From: Nitrosomonas sp. Nm34
GTDB taxonomy: Bacteria; Pseudomonadota; Gammaproteobacteria; Burkholderiales; Nitrosomonadaceae
Reading direction: 5' to 3'
DNA length: 64,000 nucleotides
Assembly (NCBI RefSeq): GCF_900113925.1
Contig: NZ_FORD01000001.1
Coordinates: 62,001 to 126,000, forward strand
Below are positions 19,095 through 27,997 of this stretch, piece by piece (within the stretch, counting starts at the first letter, position 1; each line of letters starts with the position of its first letter). Both the position numbers and the translations under genes were made by a program. Below the pieces are notes generated by a model, which worked only from the letters and a program-made list of their open reading frames with translations, searched no databases and had not been told where the DNA came from.

Positions 19095-19112
19095 ATACGT
19101 GTTTGCACGTAT
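19095..19112. repeat. Intergenic palindrome, copy 5 (opposite orientation)
   Basis: TACGTG-TTTG-CACGTA is a perfect inverted repeat; read on the minus strand it matches copies 1-2 (ATACGTGCAAACACGTA). It sits 43 bp after the GlpQ-type gene and about 210 bp before the next small gene. Just before it, at 19053-19078, is an imperfect hairpin (ATGGGT/ACCCAT) without a T-tract. Confidence 0.5.
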
Positions 19113-19319
19113 GTTTTTAATCACGATTTTTCGATAGCCTTTTAAAGTGTCAAAGTTTAACAAAAAGGTATTTATTTTTTTATGCTCGATGAACAGATCG
19201 AATAGAGATTTATATTTGGAAGTTTGCTGAAGATTATTTGCGGATTCCGATATAGCGAGGACTAGTAGTTTATCTGGACAGCTAGTGTGAAATTTATCTC
19301 ATATACAAGGAGCAAGAAT

Positions 19320-19586
19320 ATGAATCGAAAAACTGGTTTTCAGCTTGTTGCATTAAGTTTATCAATTGCATCAGCATTATTGATAGCACCGACGATAAGT
19401 TACGCAACCGAACAAGGCGAGCAACGTCGGGACGCAAGAGAAATAAGACAAGAGGGACGTCAGGGAGCAAGAGAAACCAAAGCGGAATGCCGCGCGGGAG
19501 ATGAAAAGACCCGACCAGAATGTCGGCAGGATAAGCGAGAAACCAAGCAGGATGCGCGTGAAAAAGGACGGGAAATCAAATATTAA
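19320..19586 (+). CDS. Small secreted, highly charged repeat-like protein
   Basis: Eighty-eight residues. The ATG at 19320 is preceded by AAGGAGC, and the first 27 residues form a clear signal peptide (hydrophobic core, cleavage after SYA). The mature part is almost entirely Arg, Lys, Glu, Asp, Gln, Gly and Ala with a repeated pattern of the type R-(D/Q)-(A/E)-R-E: RRDAREIRQEGRQGARETK, then RQDKRETKQDAREKGREIK. Two Cys (in KAECRAG and RPECRQD) flank a DEKT segment and could form a disulfide. It is probably a helical or disordered periplasmic protein. I do not recognise a family or function. Confidence 0.75.
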   Translation: MNRKTGFQLVALSLSIASALLIAPTISYATEQGEQRRDAREIRQEGRQGARETKAECRAGDEKTRPECRQDKRETKQDAREKGREIKY

Positions 19587-19723
19587 CAGCAAGGAATACT
19601 TAGTCAGTTAATCCATGAAGGCAAAGCGAAGGTTGGCTTACTAACTGTAATATTCAGCTCTCAGATTTAAGCATTGGTTAAAGAGAAAGCGCGATTCTAA
19701 AAATTGTACTCGCTAAAACCTAC

Positions 19724-19750
19724 GCTGACCTTCCACCTGCGAAGGTCAGC
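19724..19750. terminator. Strong stem-loop, possible terminator
   Basis: GCTGACCTTC and GAAGGTCAGC form a perfect 10-bp stem around the loop CACCTGC. It lies 137 bp after the small charged-protein gene and 30 bp before the next start codon. The tract after it is not a run of T, so a classical intrinsic terminator is not certain. Confidence 0.5.
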
Positions 19751-19779
19751 TATTGCAATATGCTTCCTAGAGTTAAATC

Positions 19780-20463
19780 ATGGAGCAAGAAAAAACCCTC
19801 ACTGATAATCGTTTAAAGACCCCGCGCGCAGCCGCCGTTGCTGGTATTTTGTTTTCCATATTGTATATTACTAGCCTCGTTCTTTTTCGAGTTTCGGTGC
19901 CAGCAGATCCGCATGATGCCGGAGCATGGCTGGCAGGTGGCTGGAAGGCCGTCAATCTTGCATTATATCTACTGCCATTCGCGGGCATTGCCTTTTTATG
20001 GTTCATCGGCGTACTGCGAGATCGAATTGGAGTTTATGAAGACCGCTTTTTCGCGACCGTATTCCTCGGCAGCGGCCTGCTGTTTCTAGCCATGCTATTT
20101 GTTTCTGGAGCAGTTGCGGCAGGTATCCTGATCAGCTACAACATAACACCTGGCAAGTTCATCGAATCGGGCATTTACACATTTGGACGCACTGTGGTAT
20201 ATCAAATCGTCAATGTCTATGCCGTGAAAATGGCGGGAGTGTTTATGATCTCAATCTGTACAGTTGCAGTCCGCACCAAAATTTTCCCGCAGTGGATTGC
20301 GCTTCTCGGCTATGCAATGGCGCTGCTGCTGTTACTTAGCACTGGATATTTTTACTGGACACCGTTGGCATTTCCATTATGGGTGCTGCTGGTCAGCACG
20401 TATATTTTGCTAACAAACCTCAAGAATAAACCAAATACGGTTTTCCCACCGGCTCAATCATAG
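19780..20463 (+). CDS. Multi-pass membrane protein of unknown function
   Basis: This 227-residue protein has about six hydrophobic helices, at roughly residues 19-38, 52-75, 88-115, 140-160, 170-190 and 195-215. A short Gln/Glu/Lys-rich N-terminus precedes them. I see no transporter or enzyme motif. A polar loop after helix 2 contains RDRIGVYEDR and may be conserved. The gene faces the AI-2E-type permease gene tail to tail with only 6 bp between stop codons. I cannot assign a function. Confidence 0.75.
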   Translation: MEQEKTLTDNRLKTPRAAAVAGILFSILYITSLVLFRVSVPADPHDAGAWLAGGWKAVNLALYLLPFAGIAFLWFIGVLRDRIGVYEDRFFATVFLGSGLLFLAMLFVSGAVAAGILISYNITPGKFIESGIYTFGRTVVYQIVNVYAVKMAGVFMISICTVAVRTKIFPQWIALLGYAMALLLLLSTGYFYWTPLAFPLWVLLVSTYILLTNLKNKPNTVFPPAQS

Positions 20464-20469
20464 CGTTTT

Positions 20470-21615
20470 CTAAGATGATGATTCCGGGCTGCTTTGCTGT
20501 ACAGATCTAGCGGAGGATAATGTTCCCATATTCAACCAGACCTGAAACAGCTTGTAACCCAACGCAAGGACGATAGCGCCGACGAACAATCCGACAATAC
20601 CAGACATCAGCAGGCCGCCGATAGCCCCCAAAAAGATCACTGCCATAGGCACACCGACACCACGTCCCAGCAGTAACGGTTTTAACACATTATCCAATAA
20701 CATAATCATCACATTCCAAATTAGGAATATCACCGCGGTAAGCGTATCACCGGTTACGAAAACGTAGATGATCGCTGGAACAACAATGATCCCTACCCCG
20801 ATCTGTACTACGGCCAAGATCAGGCACAATAACGCCCATATCCCAGCAGCGGGCACACCGGCAAAGATAAAACCGAGGCCTGCCAACAATGCTTGAATAA
20901 CAGCGACACCCAATACGCCGCGAGCGACACTGCGAATCGTAGCTTCCGCCAGATTGGCGAAGTCATCGCCGCGTTCCCCTACTAATCGCCTGGATATACG
21001 ATGGGCGAGCTGATAACTGCCCTCGGAATAAGCCAATAAGACACCAGCAATCACAAACGCAGCAATGAATATGATGATCCCCATACCTGCACTAGCAGCA
21101 GCATTGATCAACCAGATACCGGCTGCTCTGAGTTGAGGTTGCACCAGCTTCAAGGCTTCGATCAAATTCGTTGAGGCAAGATCCCACATTTTCGCGATGG
21201 GCTCACCAACAAGAGGCCAATTCCTGATAGCTTCCGGTGTCGGCGGGATAGTGAATTGCCCATGGAGAAATTGCTCCGCCAGCGTTACCACATTGTGTAC
21301 TAATAAGTTTGTCAACATGACAGTAGGCACCATTAACAGCGCCAACAACACAGTGATAAGCAGAATTGCCGCGATTACTCGCTGGTCGCCAAGTAAATTG
21401 CGCAACTTAAGATAAAGAGGATGAATCGCTACTGCAATAATGATTCCCCACACCAGTGGGATAATGAACGGCTGCAATATTTGGAAACACCATATCAGCA
21501 CAACTGCCAGCACTCCCAGCCGTATAGCTATTTCCGCTACTTTACTGGACAAATCAGTTTCCGCTACTTTACTGGGAAAATCATCGTGGGGGGGCGGAAC
21601 GAAACTTGAAGTCAT
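20470..21615 (-). CDS. AI-2E/PerM family permease (UPF0118)
   Basis: This 381-residue protein has the family pattern: paired N-terminal helices with PLVWGIIIAVAIHPLYLKL, a central amphipathic region (RRLVGERGDDFANLAEATIRSV), then a cluster of helices with GVPAAGIWALLCLILA and DNVLKPLLLGRGVGVPM near residues 310-330. Family members have been linked to autoinducer-2 export or to Na+/H+ exchange, so the substrate is open. Two near-identical short segments sit near the N-terminus (SKVAETDLS then SKVAEIAIR), the product of a small tandem duplication. Confidence 0.9.
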   Translation of the reverse strand: MTSSFVPPPHDDFPSKVAETDLSSKVAEIAIRLGVLAVVLIWCFQILQPFIIPLVWGIIIAVAIHPLYLKLRNLLGDQRVIAAILLITVLLALLMVPTVMLTNLLVHNVVTLAEQFLHGQFTIPPTPEAIRNWPLVGEPIAKMWDLASTNLIEALKLVQPQLRAAGIWLINAAASAGMGIIIFIAAFVIAGVLLAYSEGSYQLAHRISRRLVGERGDDFANLAEATIRSVARGVLGVAVIQALLAGLGFIFAGVPAAGIWALLCLILAVVQIGVGIIVVPAIIYVFVTGDTLTAVIFLIWNVMIMLLDNVLKPLLLGRGVGVPMAVIFLGAIGGLLMSGIVGLFVGAIVLALGYKLFQVWLNMGTLSSARSVQQSSPESSS

Positions 21616-21638
21616 TATGAGTTCCCTCCTTGAGTGTT

Positions 21639-22661
21639 TTAATCAGATAAAATATCTTCAGGTAAACTATCTGCCAAATACTGTAATAATTTTCGATGGG
21701 GTTTCAAACCTTCAGAGGCGACCTGCTCAAAAAGCGCTAAGACAGCACGGTTTAGCGGACAGGGGAAGTCCCCCGCTAGCCGGACCAGATAACCATTATA
21801 GGCCTCTATTTCCGTGCAACAGCAATGGGCTGAAATATCTGGCGCCATTGAACAATAGGTACCGCGTAGTGATGGTCGGAAAAACATGGCCATCAATTTA
21901 CTTAAAGCGGTCATGCGTAGAATGTGGGAAACGGTATCAGGATGAAATGGCCCAATGCGAGCAAGTTTAATGTGCCCATGCTTGAGAATGGCATAATTTT
22001 CGCGCAGCATACCAAAAAATAGCTTTTTAGCTAACTGATCAGTCAATAATGCGCCATTATCGAGGCCAGCTACAGCCGCAAGCGGAGAAATAGCGGCATT
22101 GTACATAAGCTTGGTCGCTTTATATGGTTGAATATCTTTAACCAATTCAACAGGAAATAATTTAGCTTTCCCCAGTGCTTTAGCCAATGATGCGATTTCA
22201 TCCCATTCCCTAGCAGTGACAGATCGACGTGTCCCAATGTGGAGGGTACCCGGCCTTGTAATTCGAGTTTCGGCACGATCGCGCAGACATTCGGACACAA
22301 AAGAAGCAATCCCTTCGCAAGCATGATTGCGCCGTTCTAGCTCCGCATCAAAGCCATTCTGAATCGGTACCAGAAAAGCATCATCAGGCAGTCGTGCGAG
22401 TACTTCTGGATTGTTATAGGTTTTGGTGCAGAGCAAAATAAAGCCTTCATTTGGCGCAACCCACTCATTAAAAGCCATGAAAGGTACAGCTTGTGTTCCT
22501 ATTCCAACTACTGTTACCCCATTCTTTTTACCTTCGATTATTTTGTTAGGATGGCTGTCAACCAATACTACGGTATATCCCTCTCGTGACAAGGCCCATC
22601 CAACTGCGGCACCAATACCTCCAGCCCCTAAGATATGAATGGGTTTATTAAGTAAATTCAT
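21639..22661 (-). CDS. Ketopantoate reductase family protein (ApbA/PanE-like)
   Basis: This 340-residue protein starts with the NADPH-binding Rossmann motif HILGAGGIGAAVGWALSREG and carries an ApbA C-terminal helical domain from about residue 180 (KATKLMYNAAISPLAAV). The reaction for true PanE is 2-dehydropantoate to pantoate in pantothenate synthesis. It is longer than a standard PanE (about 300), and no pan genes lie near, so it may be a paralogue acting on another 2-oxo acid. It is 23 bp upstream (in transcription direction) of the AI-2E-type permease gene and may be cotranscribed with it. Confidence 0.85.
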   Translation of the reverse strand: MNLLNKPIHILGAGGIGAAVGWALSREGYTVVLVDSHPNKIIEGKKNGVTVVGIGTQAVPFMAFNEWVAPNEGFILLCTKTYNNPEVLARLPDDAFLVPIQNGFDAELERRNHACEGIASFVSECLRDRAETRITRPGTLHIGTRRSVTAREWDEIASLAKALGKAKLFPVELVKDIQPYKATKLMYNAAISPLAAVAGLDNGALLTDQLAKKLFFGMLRENYAILKHGHIKLARIGPFHPDTVSHILRMTALSKLMAMFFRPSLRGTYCSMAPDISAHCCCTEIEAYNGYLVRLAGDFPCPLNRAVLALFEQVASEGLKPHRKLLQYLADSLPEDILSD

Positions 22662-23247
22662 TAACTTTATTATAAATATAGATTCAGAAAATAAAATTTA
22701 CGATAAATTGCACACAAGATACACAAAATAATTCAAACTAAAATCCACTAGTTTAGATATATAGATAAGAGCTGTTCTCATGCTCATCGTAGCTAAATTT
22801 ATTTATCCTAAGTGGTTAATTTTTTAGTTTTGCCAAGCCAATTTCAAATTAATCCAGTTTTTTTAAAACTAGCGCAATCTGCCAATTAATGAAATACGCG
22901 CAAATACGTAGGCATTGATTATTATTGATAGTGATCAAAAAATCGTTAATTTAAGCTATGCAGTCTATCAAAAGGTGGGATGCATTTTGTGTTTTAGGTA
23001 AATCTTTCCTCAGCAATTAAAGGTACTCGGATTCAACCGCTTGTTCTTATTTAAGAAATATCCCTCAATCATAAGTCATTTAAATTAATTACTTTTTTAG
23101 GCATAGCATTTTAAAAATGCGTTTATTGTATAGTAAGTTTTCCTAAAGATAAGTCGATTTTTCTGACGATTGAATTATTATAGTTACCAAATCTCTCCTA
23201 GTTAAAAAAGTTTTCGCTCACAATCCAGGGGGTAACTTTTCCCACTG
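22662..23247. other. AT-rich intergenic region
   Basis: Nearly 590 bp without a credible gene. The only structured item is palindrome copy 4 at 22894 with its following 50-bp conserved stretch. The rest is strongly AT-rich with many short stops in all frames. Confidence 0.5.
22894..22911. repeat. Intergenic palindrome-like motif, copy 4
   Basis: ATACGCGCAAATACGTAG matches copy 3 in the right half and in the next 50 bp (TTATTGATA, then AAATCGTT). It lies about 230 bp upstream of the ApbA/PanE-like gene. Confidence 0.5.
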
Positions 23248-23816
23248 CTAATTCTTTATAGCCAGATTGTAGCCACGCTGAAATAGCTGACGCATGTACT
23301 CAGACTCAGTGTCGAACTCTTCTAGATGAGGAGTATTGAAATCTTTTGGAATAAAAGCAAGATTAAAATCAATGCCATCTCGCTGAGTCTGGCTATAGAG
23401 CTTGTATAAATCACCAATACCTTGATTTTGAATCAATGAAGTAATAGCGCGGGCAGCAATTGACAAAGCGCGCCGCTCGACTTCCGCCCAGTCAGGATCC
23501 AGACGGGCATTTCGTATCATGACTTGAAATGGCCAAGAAATTGGCAGGAGACAGATTAGCAGAAAGCAGATTAGCACTTTGGCCTTTTGTGGTAAGGTAA
23601 GCTTGTTCCCGGTTAAACTTTCGATGGCATCTTGAGTGAACTCAGGCATGTCAGAGCGTACTACGTAACATACTCCAGGTAAGCCGACCATTTCTGCTTT
23701 CTCAGACCATACCTGGGGAACGGCAGGTTGACGCATAGGTGCGGAACAACCTGAAAGTATGAAGGTTATACCGGCAAGTACTGAAATAAGTGCAAATAAT
23801 GAATATACTTTATCAT
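23248..23816 (-). pseudogene. Putative lipoprotein gene with frame break in its signal peptide
   Basis: The main frame runs from 23736 (ATG) to 23248, 162 residues. Upstream in the same frame it encodes a lipoprotein signal, KVYSLFALISVLAGITF-ILSGC, but this part has no ATG, GTG or TTG before an upstream TAA. The only suitable ATG (23814-23816, preceded by GAGG) is in another frame and reaches TAA after 16 codons. Adding one A to the AAA run at 23809-23811 would join ATG-ATA to the signal peptide. So this is either a frameshifted gene or a sequencing error; otherwise a shortened protein starts at 23736. The family is unrecognised; a hydrophobic stretch (AKVLICFLLICLLPISW) lies mid-protein. 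Confidence 0.55.
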
Positions 23817-24435
23817 ATCCACGCTCTTATCCTCATATCATACATATTGCCATTATATTTTATCTTCAGAAATCCTATGTTATTACTTTTGGTTCCATTA
23901 GATTGGCAGATATATGGCGTAGATGACAGAACCGAGACATTGATGAGTTTGCTTGATCAGATAAATTAATGATATGGGCATCATACTCTCTCTACTTATT
24001 CAGCTAAAAAGAAAAAATCATGAACATGCGTAAAAAAATATGTCGCCAGTTACACCCTTATATTCGGGACTAAAACATCTAAGGTTGAATATTCCTTGAG
24101 TATGGTGATTTTTTAAGATACGTATTTCATTTTGCTCTGCGGGCGGAGCTATATATTAAGGCAGCCCAACAGGCTTATGCTGAGTTGCAAAAGCTAAAGG
24201 TTGCGTAAAATCAGTACTTAAATTCTTTTTTTCTTCAGAAAAAATAAGAAAAGCTATACCCTAATATCACTTTATTTATGTAACAATAAAGTAGATCGCA
24301 GAAATGATTTTGATTATATTGATCTGATTTTCCTGCGACCCATTGCATAAATTCTATGTAGTTATATTTGCTTTATATATTGAAGCCCTGATTGTTGAAC
24401 GAATAAATATATTTTTATTCCCTTGGAGAAAGCAT
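23817..24435. other. Intergenic region with a possible gene-end remnant
   Basis: AT-rich DNA of about 600 bp. From about 24090 to the TAA at 24206-24208 the plus strand encodes an open tail without a start codon, ending AAQQAYAELQKLKVA. It reads like the C-terminal fragment of a lost gene but I cannot name the family. Nothing else stands out. Confidence 0.35.
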
Positions 24436-25236
24436 ATGATGAATATCCATAAACAAATAGCAGCCTCAGTTTTTACAGCACCAATAATGATTTTATATTT
24501 TTTAGGAGTATTTATGACGGGATGTGCTGCAATTCAGTCAGATTCCAATCAAGCCAAATCAAAAGTTGTCGAACCTGCTCCCGATACTGCTTTTATTGAA
24601 CATCCTGAACTGCAGCAGCAGCCAACTGATTTACCTTTTCAGAAAGTATGGATCAAACCTGATTTTGACAAAAGCCGCTATCAGGAATTGATCGTCGCGC
24701 CTGTCAATACTCAGTACATGTTTGAAATGGATTGGCTGCATAAAGCCAGCAGCGCTAGCTGGTTCAATGATGTGAAAAAAGACATCGAAGAGTTGGCGGT
24801 ATATTTCCATGACCAAGTAGTAAAAGCTTTCAAGGAAGATCCCAACCACCGTTTTAAAGTCATTGAGAGTATTGATCAGCGTCAACAACCAGCACTCCGC
24901 CTGGAACTGGCGCTGATCGAGATTAATCCCTCGACGCCGGTGTTGCACGCAGCCGGATGGCTGACGCTTGGTGGCGGCACTGCGGCAGGCGCAATCAACA
25001 AGCGGCGGGCAGCATTCGAAGCCCGCTTGCGTGATCTACAAACTGACGAAATAGTCGCTACTTTCGCCGATCGCGATATGCAGGATGTAGGTCCGCTTGA
25101 TCTGACGCGCCTGACCTGGTATGGTCCAACAAAAGGCATTATGGATCGTTGGGCCAAACAGTTCGTCGAGGTCGCTAACCGAAAACCGGACGAAGTAGTG
25201 ACTGACCCGACAGCATTCACGCTGCGTCCATTCTAA
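24436..25236 (+). CDS. DUF3313-like lipoprotein
   Basis: Starting at 24436 (GGAGA 7 bases upstream) the product is 266 residues with a lipoprotein signal ending FMTGC. The mature part has the features of the DUF3313 type: an early strand RYQELIVAPVNTQYMF, a helix with ELAVYFHDQVVKAF, a strand LRLELALIEINPSTPVL, a Gly-rich segment GWLTLGGGTAAGA and a late DRWAKQFVEVANR. An in-frame start at 24343 would add about 30 residues before the signal and is unlikely. Function unknown; probably attached to the outer membrane. It faces the patatin-like gene tail to tail. Confidence 0.7.
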   Translation: MMNIHKQIAASVFTAPIMILYFLGVFMTGCAAIQSDSNQAKSKVVEPAPDTAFIEHPELQQQPTDLPFQKVWIKPDFDKSRYQELIVAPVNTQYMFEMDWLHKASSASWFNDVKKDIEELAVYFHDQVVKAFKEDPNHRFKVIESIDQRQQPALRLELALIEINPSTPVLHAAGWLTLGGGTAAGAINKRRAAFEARLRDLQTDEIVATFADRDMQDVGPLDLTRLTWYGPTKGIMDRWAKQFVEVANRKPDEVVTDPTAFTLRPF

Positions 25237-25340
25237 CTAAGATAACGGCGGTATGTCTTAACCCTGCATAGGATGCGGGAATGTACAATACCCGCTGACA
25301 CGCGATCACCCAACAAGATCACCACATTGGGAATTTCGTC

Positions 25341-26528
25341 TCAATAACGGCGCTCCTTTATCGCCTCCAATGCCCAAGTGGGAATATCGCCAAGGTTGGG
25401 TGGAACGGTCGACCAGGGATCGGCCTGCTTCCCGAGCGCACGACCCGTATCAAATGCCGCACGCATCTGTTCCGGATCAAAGGCGAGTGGATCCTTTCCA
25501 ACGTTTACGCTGTCTGGGATCTCAACTATTTTGAAGTTGTAGCCTAGGAGCTGAGTCCCGACATAGGATCGCGTCAAAGCCGTTTGCATAGACTGGTCCA
25601 TCATCACGCTAACCGTCGTGGCTGCCACGTCGCCGATGGCTCTGCGCAAGGCCTTGGGAGGATTCTTAAGCCTGCCATTAGAAATCAGATACACATTACC
25701 TGGACCATACAGCGGAGGCTTGGGCCGCTTTGTCAACCCCATCCCTGGGATAACAACATTCGAACGGGCGGCCCCATCGATGAACAGATGACCATCGATT
25801 TCCACCGGCGGAAAGACGATAGGGAATGATGCAGAGGCGAGCAATACCTCACGATAAAGCTTGAGGTTTCCGTCCTTCGCGATTAGCGTCATATCCCAGA
25901 TCCAGGTCTGGCCGTAATCGACGTTGGTCGTGCCCACAAACAGGAGCCGGTTGTCGTCGTAAGCGGCAGCCACGCGTGCTAAGGTCTCCGCAGTGATGTG
26001 TTTGGCGATGAGCGCTCGAAGCGGTGAGGTGTCTGACAGCGAATCAGCGCCGAACGCGAGGCTGAAGATACTTCTGTCCCGATAGATGTCTTTCTTGGTG
26101 ACTTGCGTGTACATCTCTTCGAGATGCACGTCATCGGCCGGGGTGCCGAGCAGAGCGTGGGTCGCCAGTAAAGCGCCGGTGCTCACACCTGCGACGACAT
26201 CGAACTCGGGCCGTTGACCACTTTCGCGCCAACCAGCCAGGAAGCCAGCACCAAAGGCACCATTTTGGCCGCCGCCTGAGAGGGACAGTACATTGAGGGC
26301 ATGCCCACGTTTACGCTCTCGGTTACGTATAACAGCCTCGCTGCTACCCGACGTAAGCGTAGCGTAGAGGGGCGAAACCTGGTCTGGATTCAGCGGAGCA
26401 TGTGCATTCGGCAACGCGGCATATGCCGGAGCCTTTTGTGATAGCACTCGTTCCGGAGGTGATGCACATCCAGCCAGGAGCAGCGCTACCATAATACCGT
26501 CGAGAATAATGAACTTTCTGAGTCTCAT
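25341..26528 (-). CDS. Patatin-like phospholipase, lipoprotein
   Basis: This 395-residue protein has a lipoprotein signal (LLLAGC, Cys about residue 21). The patatin features are in order: oxyanion-hole LSGGGQNGAFGAGFLAGW, nucleophile elbow GVSTGAL (Gly-X-Ser-X-Gly) and the dyad Asp in FIDGAARSNV. Such enzymes deacylate phospholipids or other acyl esters. The lipid anchor places it at a membrane face, most likely the periplasmic side of the outer membrane. Higher GC than the DNA to either side suggests a separate origin from the AT-rich neighbours. Confidence 0.9.
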   Translation of the reverse strand: MRLRKFIILDGIMVALLLAGCASPPERVLSQKAPAYAALPNAHAPLNPDQVSPLYATLTSGSSEAVIRNRERKRGHALNVLSLSGGGQNGAFGAGFLAGWRESGQRPEFDVVAGVSTGALLATHALLGTPADDVHLEEMYTQVTKKDIYRDRSIFSLAFGADSLSDTSPLRALIAKHITAETLARVAAAYDDNRLLFVGTTNVDYGQTWIWDMTLIAKDGNLKLYREVLLASASFPIVFPPVEIDGHLFIDGAARSNVVIPGMGLTKRPKPPLYGPGNVYLISNGRLKNPPKALRRAIGDVAATTVSVMMDQSMQTALTRSYVGTQLLGYNFKIVEIPDSVNVGKDPLAFDPEQMRAAFDTGRALGKQADPWSTVPPNLGDIPTWALEAIKERRY

Positions 26529-27106
26529 GCGCTCCCTCCTGCTAGCCCGGCAACCACATCTCTAAATGAATTTATCCTCGCACTGCTCTACAGATCTATG
26601 CGAACTGATGACACAAGTCTACTCTTTGATTTATTGGCAGTCTAATATTAATTAGGCAGATTATTTGAGGATTTATTGAAAAATTGGTGTGCTGGTTTTG
26701 GCATGAAGCAGTCATTTCAATTATGTAGATTGTCAGTGTTTATCCAATTTAATCCTTCTTTGAGGCGTTTTTCGGTTGCGCTGTAAAGCGTTTCAGAAAT
26801 TCCTCTTTCGTTTAGTGCTCCAGGCTTAGTAAGCGAAGTCGCGTTGGGCTTAGGCGAAATAATTCCCACATTATCACCCCTCCAGGGGCACCTGAAACAC
26901 ACGGGATGAACTACCATATGCCCTCCCGCAAGCGCCCCCCGCAGCGACCGACTATTCGCGCCTGTGGGTCAGTTTGTCCCCTACCCGTTCCCCCAAAACT
27001 GCGTAGTGCTGGCTAACCGCGTCAGGCCATCGTTTAACCTGTTTTGCGCCATACAGTGTTTCCTCCTGTTGAATTAGAAAGCAAAAGATACAGGTTAGGG
27101 GATACA
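26529..27106. other. Gene-free region carrying repeat copy A
   Basis: No supported gene. The right half holds one copy of a diverged repeat (about 26825-26985) whose partner is at 28263-28425. The left part (26560-26760) is AT-rich and unremarkable. Confidence 0.5.
26825..26985. repeat. Diverged direct repeat, copy A
   Basis: About 160 bp align with 28263-28425. Shared blocks include TGGGCTTA, CCCACA, CCTCCAGGGG, CGGGATGA, CCGACTAT and GTTTGTCCCCT versus GTTTGTGCCCCT. On the minus strand both copies can be read as a similar peptide (PWRGDNVGIISPKPNA in A, PWRDNSVGTIPLKPSA in B), so the repeat may derive from a coding element. I do not recognise the family. Confidence 0.6.
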
Positions 27107-27997
27107 TTATTTGATTTCGATGCGAAGTATTTCAGAGGTGTCCATATCGTTATCAGTCACACAGGCAATTTCAAGCAAGTTCTCTTGCACTTGCAAAATC
27201 GCAATCCCCTCGATTTTTACGGGTGCGATCGAGCCGTTCGACTCGACGGGAACAACCCAGAGAATTTCCTTTCCCTGCAACAATCCGATAAAACTTCCGA
27301 GGGTTACGCCATCGTCAATCTCATTATCCGTATCTTCGACGGAGGCAGCAAACAAAATCGAATCGTTCCACGTCAGCGCGGCAGAAAAGCCCGCATAACG
27401 GTTACTGATTTTGGGGAGAGTAAAGGTGGAGACCTGTGGAATAGGTGCAAGCGAGATTGATCCGTCGAGGTAATTCATGAAAGTCGCCAATGGATATTGC
27501 ATGAGCGCATTGATGCCGGAGATATTGCCACGCTGAAAAAGCAAAACGGCATCACGCGTGGTAGTAGCACCTTCCAGGTTTGGTTTTTGTGTGCCGAGAA
27601 TGGTGGGGGCAGCGCGAAGAATATCATATAACGCAGTGAGAGAAATGAGGCGCATGTTTTGCGGCGACGCTGGGTCGGTTACATCCACGCGATAGCAGAT
27701 GTCACGTGTGGGCGTTTTGCTGCCGGAACCAAAACAGAGCAATTCCTGTTTACCATGCCATTCAACCACCAAGCACATGGCTTCCAAATCCGGTTTGATG
27801 GCTTTGGGAATCCGATCTCCTGAGCGAATATCTGAAGGAAATAGGCGGGCTGTCCCAACGACGTTCCAACACAAATCAAGACGATACAAATCGGGTGAAT
27901 CGTCTGAGACAATATAATAATAATTGCCGATGCGCTCGACACCCGATGCAGATTGCAAACCCTGCAGAATAATGTGATTGCGAATGGAAGCATGCAT
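27107..27997 (-). CDS. Unknown protein, probable beta-propeller (DUF6929-like)
   Basis: This 296-residue protein has no signal peptide. It opens with LQSASGVERIGNYYYIVSDDSPDLYRLD, followed by IPKAIKPDLEAM. That pattern (a Gly-x-Asp-type strand, then I-x-K-x-x-K-x-D-x-E) matches uncharacterised propeller proteins now labelled DUF6929; I hold this assignment loosely. Repeated strand-turn units such as RDAVLLFQRG and WNDSILFAASVED support a beta-propeller. It lies alone between the two copies of a diverged repeat (A at 26825, B at 28263), which may mark its mobility. Confidence 0.65.
   Translation of the reverse strand: MHASIRNHIILQGLQSASGVERIGNYYYIVSDDSPDLYRLDLCWNVVGTARLFPSDIRSGDRIPKAIKPDLEAMCLVVEWHGKQELLCFGSGSKTPTRDICYRVDVTDPASPQNMRLISLTALYDILRAAPTILGTQKPNLEGATTTRDAVLLFQRGNISGINALMQYPLATFMNYLDGSISLAPIPQVSTFTLPKISNRYAGFSAALTWNDSILFAASVEDTDNEIDDGVTLGSFIGLLQGKEILWVVPVESNGSIAPVKIEGIAILQVQENLLEIACVTDNDMDTSEILRIEIK

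Noticed and set aside
24001-24210. A toxin-antitoxin or transposase gene in the AT-rich gap
   Set aside because: Only a 17-codon frame and a 39-codon tail without a start are present; neither matches a family that I can name.
26717-26917. A 66-codon minus-strand gene
   Set aside because: It falls in repeat copy A, starts within it and has no ribosome site; better explained as repeat DNA.
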